From NCBI GenBank assembly GCA_021151615.1, contig JAGKXA010000045.1, positions 1 through 23,636 of the forward strand: a stretch of 23,636 bases of DNA, read 5' to 3'. The first letter of the stretch is position 1. Every line of letters starts with the position of its first letter. This DNA is from Cellvibrionaceae bacterium (GTDB lineage: Bacteria > Pseudomonadota > Gammaproteobacteria > Pseudomonadales > Cellvibrionaceae). The notes under the pieces were generated by a model. The model was not told where the DNA came from and did not search any database. It saw nothing but the letters and a program-made list of their open reading frames with translations. This document shows, in pieces, positions 1-5,766 of this stretch. Both the position numbers and the translations under genes were made by a program.

Positions 1-231
1 AATGTGGGTCTGGTACGTTTGCTCATTGGACACCTATTCATTGGATGAAGTGATAATATCACTTCTAATTAGGTGGCCAAATTCACTATGCCACTACAAT
101 TCGTTCGACTTTTTCTCTATTCGACTTTTTCTCTGTTCAGCTATTGAGGTCTTGCCTCCCTGCATGTCTCCAATAAATCAAAGTAATCTTGCCCGTCTTG
201 ACCCCTTCATCAGACCAATAACTTAACCTGC
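1..231. other. Left-edge non-coding stretch with a palindrome and a short tandem repeat
   Basis: I see no credible gene here. The one long open frame (positions 2 to 226, plus strand) has low complexity, no recognisable domain and no ribosome binding site. The region contains a 19-base palindrome at 47-65 (arms GAAGTGATA and TATCACTTC around one central base). It also holds a perfect 15-base repeat, TTCGACTTTTTCTCT, at 104-118 and 120-134, which amounts to a 16-base unit in tandem. It lies downstream of sulA, and no classical GC-rich terminator followed by a T-run is visible for that operon. Confidence 0.6.
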
Positions 232-642
232 TCAACGAACGCGTAACAGCAATCCCTGGCACTCGCCGGTTTTAGCGGCCAATTCAAGTTGGGTAAGTTC
301 TTTATCGGTCAATTTTCCTGGGCTCGATATCACTGTATGGCTATTACCTGCAGACAGCGCCTCCCAAGTGATCCACAAGAGTGTTTGCGGATTTTGGCAG
401 TGGATCACGCGGATATAGCGGGTATTAACACCGTAGGATTCCAGTAGCTCGCGGCTGATATTGTGAGGCGCTATCCAGGTTATCCAGCGGTCATTACAGG
501 TGTTACTGAGATAGGCAATCATCGGCAATAACAGCGCCACTTGCTCGGGAGAGTCACTCGTTAAAACCAGTTCGGTGACTCCGCTGGCAGGCTGCTGAAT
601 AGTGCGGGTGGTTGTGGGAATTACACGGGCAATATTAGTCAC
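232..642 (-). CDS. sulA: SulA-type cell division inhibitor
   Basis: SulA is an SOS-induced protein that binds FtsZ and blocks septation while DNA is repaired. The 136-residue product resembles SulA of Pseudomonas and its relatives: a variable N-terminus, then a RecA-like fold core with 'VTELVLTSDSPEQVALLLPMI', 'WITWIAP' and 'GVNTRYIRVIHCQNP'. It is somewhat shorter than E. coli SulA (169 residues). The start is GTG at 642, preceded by AGGAG about nine bases upstream. It overlaps the lexA stop by 8 bases (GTGACTAA), so the two genes are co-transcribed and probably translationally coupled. Control is by the two LexA boxes upstream of lexA. The identification rests on both sequence and position. 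Confidence 0.85.
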   Translation of the reverse strand: MTNIARVIPTTTRTIQQPASGVTELVLTSDSPEQVALLLPMIAYLSNTCNDRWITWIAPHNISRELLESYGVNTRYIRVIHCQNPQTLLWITWEALSAGNSHTVISSPGKLTDKELTQLELAAKTGECQGLLLRVR

Positions 643-1237
643 GACGAATTACTCCTACACTAAGGCCTTCAATACTGAACTCTTGGTCACGCATATCTAC
701 CAGAATCACGTCGAACTCTGGATTTTCTGGCCATAGTTCGACTTGTGCTTTGTTTCCGGAGCGCTTGAAGCGTTTGACAGTAACTTCTTCCCCAATTCTT
801 GCGACCACAATTTGACCGTTGCGCGCTTGATCAGTTTTATGCACCGCCAGTAAATCGCCGTCAAGAATACCGGCGTCTTTCATGCTCATACCGTGAACAC
901 GCAGGAAAAAGTCAGCACTGGGTGAAAAAAAACTCTGGGGAATATTGCAGTAGTCTTCGATGTGCTCTTGCGCAAGTATCGGGTTGCCTGCGGCGACACG
1001 GCCGATGATAGGGATACCCGATTGTAACTCGGGTAGTTTTATCCCGCGCGATGCGCCTGGGATAATTTCTATTGCGCCTTTGCGAGCGAGAGCCTTGATA
1101 TGTTCTTCTGCGGCATTGGCTGACTTAAAGCCGAGAATTCGAGCAATCTCTGCACGCGTTGGTGGGTAACCTGTTTCGTCAGCGTATTGGCGGATGAGTT
1201 GTAGTACCTGTTCCTGGCGTGGTGTTAAGTCAGACAT
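635..1237 (-). CDS. lexA: LexA repressor, master regulator of the SOS response
   Basis: LexA represses SOS genes and cleaves itself when activated RecA filaments are present. The protein has 200 residues, close to E. coli LexA (202). The N-terminal winged helix-turn-helix (about residues 1-70) contains 'YPPTRAEIARILGF'. The cleavage site is Ala83-Gly84 in 'GRVAAGNP'. The self-cleavage dyad is Ser118 ('HGMSM') and Lys155 ('VTVKRFKR'), each one position off E. coli numbering. The ATG start follows an AGGAGT ribosome binding site. Two LexA boxes directly upstream imply autoregulation. sulA follows with an 8-base overlap, the lexA-sulA arrangement also seen in pseudomonads. Confidence 0.98.
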   Translation of the reverse strand: MSDLTPRQEQVLQLIRQYADETGYPPTRAEIARILGFKSANAAEEHIKALARKGAIEIIPGASRGIKLPELQSGIPIIGRVAAGNPILAQEHIEDYCNIPQSFFSPSADFFLRVHGMSMKDAGILDGDLLAVHKTDQARNGQIVVARIGEEVTVKRFKRSGNKAQVELWPENPEFDVILVDMRDQEFSIEGLSVGVIRRD

Positions 1238-1252
1238 GATGCACTCCTGAAT

Positions 1253-1268
1253 CTGTTTATTTGTACAG
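1253..1268 (-). promoter_or_regulatory. LexA box proximal to lexA
   Basis: On the minus strand this reads CTG-TACAAATAAA-CAG, an exact CTG-N10-CAG match to the gammaproteobacterial LexA operator. It ends 15 bases upstream of the lexA start codon. Known family rule: LexA dimers bind CTG-N10-CAG palindromes. With the second box next to it, this gives a paired operator as in E. coli lexA. Confidence 0.85.
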
Positions 1269-1271
1269 TAG

Positions 1272-1287
1272 TTGTGATTATATACAG
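1272..1287 (-). promoter_or_regulatory. LexA box distal to lexA
   Basis: On the minus strand this reads CTG-TATATAATCA-CAA, with one mismatch in the last half-site, and it is preceded by TA as in the consensus TACTGTATAT. It lies three bases from the proximal box. The AT-rich TATAAT inside may also serve as the -10 element of the lexA promoter, which would place the operator over the promoter. Confidence 0.75.
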
Positions 1288-1323
1288 TAATTCAGGTTGT
1301 GCAATAGTTTTTCAATCTGCCGA

Positions 1324-1686
1324 TTATTTCGCCCTTTCGCCGTAACGAATACTTTGCAATTGCCCGCGTGCAAAATACAGATGTGTCATAAATTTGCCTT
1401 TGCCCGGATTGTAGGTCCAGATATCTACGTTCTCGCAGGTGGCGATGGCGATGTTGTTTTGCACGTTATTATTGCCGTTTTGTATTCCTTGGGGCTGAGT
1501 TGCTGTTGCTATAGGTTGGCAGAAGTTATCGGTCACGACCGGATCGCCACATTTATCAAGCACTTCTGATTTGGTGTCGCCAACTTGTGCAAGCTTGGTT
1601 TTACAGCGTAAGGATTCAGCATAAGTTATCGAGGATAAAGTCGAGCAAATCGCAATTCCGACCAGGGCTCTTACATATTTCTTCAT
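1324..1686 (-). CDS. Small secreted DUF2845-type protein
   Basis: The 120-residue protein has a clear Sec signal peptide (MKKYVRALVGIAICSTLSSITYAES, cleavage likely after TYA near residue 23). The mature part starts 'LRCKTKLAQVGDTKSEVLDKCGDP' and ends 'VDIWTYNPGKGKFMTHLYFARGQLQSIRYGERAK'. This pattern, an early Cys, a 'GDTKxEVLxKCGDP' block and a 'WTYNxGxGxFM' block, is typical of DUF2845, periplasmic or secreted proteins of unknown function. Four cysteines (C28, C46, C56, C84) could form disulfides. The ATG start is supported by GGAG about eight bases upstream. The gene is on the same strand as lexA but has its own spacing; no operon link is clear. Confidence 0.75.
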   Translation of the reverse strand: MKKYVRALVGIAICSTLSSITYAESLRCKTKLAQVGDTKSEVLDKCGDPVVTDNFCQPIATATQPQGIQNGNNNVQNNIAIATCENVDIWTYNPGKGKFMTHLYFARGQLQSIRYGERAK

Positions 1687-1745
1687 GATGTTCTCCGACT
1701 TGTGATCTCATTAACTCTAGTTGTCACAACTGAACGTTAGGTGAA

Positions 1746-2576
1746 TCAGCTCCCGAGTTTGCGCAATAATTTATCGAGCAGAGCGACAGGTAAAATGCGC
1801 TTCATAAAACCGACAAGATAGGTTGGGAAGGTGACGTAGTAGCGCGCCTGCGGCCGCTTGGCTTCCAGTGCGTGAATAACGCGCTGGAAGACGGCCTCAG
1901 GGCCGAGTGTGAAAGGTGTTGTTGTTTCCGTTTTCTCAAGCCTTGTGATGGCGCTTCGATAAGTTGCGTTATGGCGGCTGTTTTCAATGTCGATATGCTC
2001 ACGTAGTGCCGCTAATGCATTTTTCCTAAATTGGCTTTCAATCGGGCCTGGTTCGATCAAGCTTACATAGACATTAGTTCCCTCAAGCTCCAATCGCAAT
2101 GTATCGCTAATGCCCTCAATTGCATACTTACTGGCGTTGTAGGCGCCCCGCAATGGCATGGCAGCGAGCCCGAGGACCGAAGAGTTTTGAATAATGCGCC
2201 CATATCCTTGTTGCAGCATGATGCGAAGGGCGAGGTTGGTTAGCTCGCACCAGCCAAAAAAGTTGGTATCGAATTGTTGGCGTAAGGCGTTGATCGGCAA
2301 ATCCTCTACTGCGCCAGGTTGGCCGTATGCGCCGTTGTTGAATAGGCCATAAAGCTCGTTCCCGGTTAGCTTCATTACCTCCTCAAATCCCCGTCGGATC
2401 GACTCCGAGTTGGCAAGGTCGAGCTGTACGCACTCCAGACCTTCCTGTTGCAAGCGCGCGACATCTTCCATCGAGCGACAGGATGCGATAGCGCGATAGC
2501 CTCGCTGTTTTAGTTCATGAGCAACATAGAAACCTATGCCAGTTGATGCGCCGGTAATAAGAATGGTTTTTTGCAT
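1746..2576 (-). CDS. Short-chain dehydrogenase/reductase (SDR family)
   Basis: A 276-residue classical SDR using NAD(P)H. The N-terminal cofactor motif is 'ITGASTGIG' (TGxxxGxG, residues about 7-14). 'QLDLANSES' supplies the adenine-ring Asp and 'LFNNGAYG' matches the NNAG element. Catalytic Ser is in 'IIQNSSVLG' and the YxxxK motif in 'GAYNASKYAIEG'. The C-terminal extension contains a hydrophobic, basic tail ('YLVGFMKRILPVALLDKLLRKLG') that may associate with membrane, as in YbbO-like SDRs. The substrate cannot be told from sequence. The ATG start has only a weak ribosome binding site. It is divergent from the flagellar block that begins at 2692. Confidence 0.88.
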   Translation of the reverse strand: MQKTILITGASTGIGFYVAHELKQRGYRAIASCRSMEDVARLQQEGLECVQLDLANSESIRRGFEEVMKLTGNELYGLFNNGAYGQPGAVEDLPINALRQQFDTNFFGWCELTNLALRIMLQQGYGRIIQNSSVLGLAAMPLRGAYNASKYAIEGISDTLRLELEGTNVYVSLIEPGPIESQFRKNALAALREHIDIENSRHNATYRSAITRLEKTETTTPFTLGPEAVFQRVIHALEAKRPQARYYVTFPTYLVGFMKRILPVALLDKLLRKLGS

Positions 2577-2644
2577 TATTGTCAGTTTCTGGTTAAAGGT
2601 TTCAGGAATTTTGCCGTTAGCTTAAGGGTCGGAGACGGCTCTTT

Positions 2645-2661
2645 CTGGTTCGATAATAGCA
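2645..2661 (+). promoter_or_regulatory. Candidate sigma-54 promoter for fliS
   Basis: The sequence CTGGTTCGATAATAGCA has the essential GG-N10-GC spacing (GG at 2647-2648, GC at 2659-2660) and matches much of the YTGGCACGN4TTGCW consensus. It lies about 32 bases before the fliS ATG. In Pseudomonas the fliS region is FleQ/sigma-54 dependent, which fits fleQ lying downstream. The CA after GG is replaced by TT and the -12 element is TAGC, so this is only a moderate match. Confidence 0.4.
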
Positions 2662-2691
2662 AAACAAAATTCAAATACTCTGTGGTGATTT

Positions 2692-3078
2692 ATGAATTCC
2701 TATTCTGCTGTGCAAAATTATTCCAGTGTAAAAGTACATTCCAGTGTTGAAACCGCATCGCCTCATCGTTTGATTCAGATGTTGTTGGAGGGTGCATTGG
2801 AGCGCATTGCGCAGGCCAAGGGTGCTATGGCGCAAAATCAGATTGCGCGCAAGGGAGAATTGATTGGCAAAGCAGTCGCCATCGTCGGTGGCTTGCAAGG
2901 GAGCCTAAATGATAAAGAGGGTGGTGCTCTTGCAGCGAATCTGGATGGTTTGTACGACTACATTATTCGTCGGCTGAGCCAAGCGAATTTTGAAAACAAT
3001 CCTGAGTATCTTGATGAGTGTGGTCGTTTACTGGGCGAGATAAAAACCGCATGGGATGCGATTGGTAGTCAGGTATAA
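2692..3078 (+). CDS. fliS: FliS, flagellin export chaperone (first copy)
   Basis: FliS binds the C-terminus of newly made flagellin in the cytoplasm, prevents early polymerisation and delivers it to the flagellar export gate. The 128-residue protein shows the family pattern: 'YSSVKVHSSVETASPHRLIQMLLEGALERIAQAKGAM' (helices 1-2), 'KGELIGKAVAIVGGLQGSLN', and 'LYDYIIRRLSQANFENNPEYLDECGRLLGEIKTAWDAI'. Length matches FliS (about 125-135). It is followed after 13 bases by a fliT-like gene with its own AGGAG. The expected upstream partners fliD (filament cap) and flaG are absent, since a minus-strand SDR gene sits there instead. Confidence 0.92.
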   Translation: MNSYSAVQNYSSVKVHSSVETASPHRLIQMLLEGALERIAQAKGAMAQNQIARKGELIGKAVAIVGGLQGSLNDKEGGALAANLDGLYDYIIRRLSQANFENNPEYLDECGRLLGEIKTAWDAIGSQV

Positions 3079-3091
3079 CGAGGAGTTTGTG

Positions 3092-3370
3092 ATGGCGATT
3101 CGGTTGATGTCTGCCCCTGACTACTCTGGTCAGGCTGGTATTTTAGCGATGCGCAACCTGCAGCAGGAGCTAACAAAAGCGTTACAGGCTGAGGATTGGG
3201 ACAAGGTGCGGCATCTGGATCGAATCTGTGTACTGTTAATCGATAAGGTTATCGCGGCTAATCGCGATGATAAATCCACGCTGGTCTGCGCTCTAAGCGA
3301 GCTTAAAGGGGTATACGCGGGGCTGATCGCGCAATGTCAGCGTGAAGTGACTTTATTGCATGTGACCTGA
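3092..3370 (+). CDS. fliT: FliT/FleP-like flagellar protein
   Basis: A small, mainly helical 92-residue protein located directly after fliS. FliT proteins act as chaperones for the cap protein FliD and, in enterics, also bind FlhDC. In Pseudomonas this slot is occupied by fleP. Visible features are two predicted amphipathic helices, 'LRNLQQELTKALQAEDWDKVRHLDRICVLLIDKVIA'-like in layout, with the FliT-typical 'AxDWDxVxxLD' segment and a C-terminal 'LKGVYAGLIAQCQREV'. The frame is open from 3056, but the ATG at 3092 follows AGGAG by six bases and so is preferred. Assignment rests on position plus a weak family pattern. Confidence 0.65.
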   Translation: MAIRLMSAPDYSGQAGILAMRNLQQELTKALQAEDWDKVRHLDRICVLLIDKVIAANRDDKSTLVCALSELKGVYAGLIAQCQREVTLLHVT

Positions 3371-3485
3371 GTCTCGCATTCGTCGTGGTTCATCGAGGTT
3401 ATTGATAAAAACTGCCAGTTATTCGTAGTTCATAAGGTTTTTAAAACAACTCTCTTATAGCAAAACTCGCAAAATCCACAGAGCA

Positions 3486-3517
3486 CTGCTAGCCTTAGGG
3501 AACATAACTGCTAGCAG
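3486..3517. repeat. Inverted repeat overlapping the ribosome binding site of the second fliS
   Basis: A perfect 8-bp inverted repeat, CTGCTAGC (3486-3493) and GCTAGCAG (3510-3517), is separated by 16 bases. The right arm ends inside the AGGGG Shine-Dalgarno sequence (3516-3520) of the GTG-started fliS paralogue. It could be a DNA operator or an mRNA hairpin that limits initiation. There is no T-run, so it is not a terminator. Confidence 0.6.
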
Positions 3518-3527
3518 GGGATAGTCT

Positions 3528-3923
3528 GTGTCTAACTACAATCCGCAAGAAGCGCTGAAGCAATATCGACAATTAGGTATTGAATCAGAAATCAGCAACG
3601 CATCACCCCATCGTTTAATTCAATTACTGTTTGAAGGAGCCTTGGCCCGATTAGCGGCAGCGCAGGGTGCAATTGAACGTGGGGATTTGGCGGCCAAAGG
3701 GGAATTGTTGGGCAAGGCGATCAGTATTGTTGGCGGTTTGCGCAGCTCCCTCGATATGAGTGCAGGGGATTTGTCTGAACGTCTTGATCAGCTCTACGAG
3801 TATATTAATCTGAAGTTACTGGAGGCTTCAGTACAAAACGACTTGGAAAAAGTTAATGAAGCGATTCAATTGCTCAAAACTGTTAAATCTGGCTGGGATG
3901 AGATTGCTCCGCAAGTAGCCTAA
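3528..3923 (+). CDS. fliS: Second FliS paralogue
   Basis: A 131-residue FliS-family protein, by eye about half identical to the copy at 2692. It shares 'NASPHRLIQLLFEGALARLAAAQGAI', 'KGELLGKAISIVGGLRSSLD' and 'LYEYINLKLLEASVQNDLEKVNEAIQLLKTVKSGWDEI'. The N-terminus ('SNYNPQEALKQYRQLGIESEIS') is closer to canonical FliS, which normally starts with a YxxxxV/A..Y segment, so this may be the main flagellin chaperone. The start is GTG, seven bases after AGGGG. That ribosome binding site touches an inverted repeat. The pair may serve different export cargoes or flagellin types; this is inference. Confidence 0.9.
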   Translation: MSNYNPQEALKQYRQLGIESEISNASPHRLIQLLFEGALARLAAAQGAIERGDLAAKGELLGKAISIVGGLRSSLDMSAGDLSERLDQLYEYINLKLLEASVQNDLEKVNEAIQLLKTVKSGWDEIAPQVA

Positions 3924-4096
3924 GCTCAAATCTAAATTAATAAATCATAAAAACTAATTGGGTAATTTCTAATTGTTAGCCTCGTAAATGTTCAAAAAAG
4001 CATTTCGATCAGCTCTTGGAAAAGGCATATTTTTGGCGAATAAATGGACTTCTTGTTTGATTATTGTTAAAACGCCAAAAAGTTTCCGCCATAAAT

Positions 4097-4125
4097 TTGA
4101 CTTGATTCCCTGCCTCGTCTATTAC
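4097..4125 (+). promoter_or_regulatory. Candidate sigma-70 promoter of fleQ
   Basis: TTGACT (4097-4102), a 17-base spacer and TATTAC (4120-4125) form a good sigma-70-type promoter in the 272-base gap between the second fliS and fleQ. Transcription would begin near 4132, giving a leader of about 80 bases. Pseudomonas fleQ is likewise transcribed by sigma-70, as expected for the top of a flagellar hierarchy. No other strong signal is seen in this gap. Confidence 0.5.
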
Positions 4126-4213
4126 TTACTCCGATAACTCATCTCGCCGCACTGATTATGTTTTTCTAGCGTTTTTTCAGTAGCTTAGGCACGAAATGAA
4201 AAGGTCTTGGGGT

Positions 4214-5677
4214 ATGTGGCGCAACAACAAAGTTCTCGTTATTGACGATAATCCGTCACGTAGGCACGATCTAAAAATCCTGCTGGATTTTCTTAGTGAA
4301 ACTACACTGGTTACGCCCAGTAATACTTGGCAAGCTGCTGTTGCTGAAGAAAATGGCGGTGAAGATTATGTGGCTGTTTTTATAGGCGACTATCGCGATA
4401 GCAATCAATCCCTGGCGCAGTTATTGAAAGAGATTCGTTCCTGGAATGATGAACTGGCTGTTGTATTGGTCGGTGAAGAAAACCAGAATACGGCAGATGG
4501 TTTGGAAGATACTTATCGTTTTATGACGATAGCGACTATGTCGGTTCCTCCAACCTATAACAAGCTGGTTGATACTTTGCATCGTGCCCAACTGTATCGT
4601 GAGGCCCAATCCAGCAGCAAACGCCAGCCTCAGCGTCGTCCGGTACATCTATTCCGCAGCCTGGTGGGTACCAGCCGTGAAATCCAGAATGTGCGTGAGA
4701 TGATGGCACAAGTTGCCGATAAAGATGTTTCAGTATTGATTACCGGTGAGTCCGGTACTGGTAAAGAAGTGGTAGCGCGCAATCTGCATTACAACTCTCC
4801 CCGTCGTGATAAACCTTTTGTCCCCGTTAACTGTGGCGCTATTCCGGCAGAGCTGTTGGAAAGCGAATTATTTGGCCATGAAAAGGGCGCGTTTACTGGC
4901 GCGATCAATTCACGCGCAGGCCGTTTTGAAATGGCGGAAGGTGGCACTTTATTTCTTGACGAAATTGGCGATATGCCGTTAAACATGCAAGTAAAGATTT
5001 TGCGTGTATTGCAGGAGCGCTGCTTCGAGCGTGTAGGGAGTAATAGAACCCAGCCGGTGGATGTGCGCATTATTGCCGCTACTCATCGCAATCTGGAACA
5101 GATGATTACTGATAATACTTTCCGCGAAGATTTATTTTATCGCTTGAATGTTTTTCCAATTGAATTGCCTTCGCTAAAAGAGCGTGCTGAAGATATTCCC
5201 TTGTTGATTAACGAGCTGGTATCGCGCATGGAAAGTGAGCAGCGTGGTTCTATTCGTTTTAATTCGGCGGCAATTATGTCGCTCTGCCAACATGAATGGA
5301 GTGGCAACGTGCGAGAGTTGGCCAATCTGGTAGAGCGCATGGCGATTATGCATCCCTTTGGTGTTATCGGCGTGCAGGATTTACCAGCCAAATATCGTCA
5401 TGTCGATGTGACTGATGAAGATTTTGTCCATGCGTCTGTGAAGGTAAATGGAACGGCAACAGCTGGTGCGAGTGCCAGTTATGTCAGCATGAACGACACT
5501 CCGTTATTGCCAGAGCAGGGTATAGACTTGCGCGAGTACATCACCAATCTGGAGATGAGTTTAATCCAGCAGGCGTTAAATGATTGCGGTGGCGTGGTAG
5601 CGCGTGCTGCGGATAAGTTGTGCGTGAGAAGAACTACACTGGTTGAAAAAATGCGTAAATACGATATGCAGCGTTAG
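4214..5677 (+). CDS. fleQ: FleQ, sigma-54-dependent master regulator of flagellar genes, c-di-GMP responsive
   Basis: FleQ activates flagellar class II genes with sigma-54 and, in Pseudomonas, also controls exopolysaccharide genes in response to c-di-GMP. The 487-residue product has an N-terminal receiver-like domain (about 1-125), an AAA+ core and a C-terminal Fis-type helix-turn-helix ('GGVVARAADKLCVRRTTLVEKMRKYDM'). The core carries Walker A GESGTGKE (178-185), the sigma-54 contact loop GAFTGA (225-230) and Walker B 'TLFLDE' (245-250). The 'LFRSLVG' segment and 'ARN' just after Walker A match the residues that bind c-di-GMP in P. aeruginosa FleQ (LFRS, Arg185, Asn186). I chose ATG 4214 ('MWRNNK', as in Pseudomonas FleQ 'MWRE') over the in-frame ATG at 4196. 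Confidence 0.96.
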   Translation: MWRNNKVLVIDDNPSRRHDLKILLDFLSETTLVTPSNTWQAAVAEENGGEDYVAVFIGDYRDSNQSLAQLLKEIRSWNDELAVVLVGEENQNTADGLEDTYRFMTIATMSVPPTYNKLVDTLHRAQLYREAQSSSKRQPQRRPVHLFRSLVGTSREIQNVREMMAQVADKDVSVLITGESGTGKEVVARNLHYNSPRRDKPFVPVNCGAIPAELLESELFGHEKGAFTGAINSRAGRFEMAEGGTLFLDEIGDMPLNMQVKILRVLQERCFERVGSNRTQPVDVRIIAATHRNLEQMITDNTFREDLFYRLNVFPIELPSLKERAEDIPLLINELVSRMESEQRGSIRFNSAAIMSLCQHEWSGNVRELANLVERMAIMHPFGVIGVQDLPAKYRHVDVTDEDFVHASVKVNGTATAGASASYVSMNDTPLLPEQGIDLREYITNLEMSLIQQALNDCGGVVARAADKLCVRRTTLVEKMRKYDMQR

Positions 5678-5725
5678 ACACAATATACGTATCAACAGAA
5701 TTAATTAAATAGCGGCGAAATCCGG

Positions 5726-5758
5726 AAAATCCCCTCCAGTGCAGCTGGAGGGGATTTT
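5726..5758. terminator. Bidirectional intrinsic terminator between fleQ and rhlE
   Basis: A 14-bp perfect stem (AAAATCCCCTCCAG and CTGGAGGGGATTTT, loop TGCAG) is followed by T6 on the plus strand and by a shorter T-run on the minus strand. It lies between the converging fleQ and rhlE stop codons and can end both transcripts. Confidence 0.92.
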
Positions 5759-5766
5759 TTGCTGCA

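Noticed and set aside
60..100. Stretch resembling an insertion-sequence end (AGGTGGCCAAATTCAC)
   Set aside because: No transposase fragment, no matching second end and no target duplication can be shown in the window.
2..226. Plus-strand open frame of 74 residues at the left edge
   Set aside because: Low-complexity product, no ribosome binding site, contains the palindrome and tandem repeat; more likely chance.
3371..3527. Sigma-54 or sigma-28 promoter before the second fliS
   Set aside because: No GG-N10-GC pair and no TAAA-N15-GCCGATAA-like match found.
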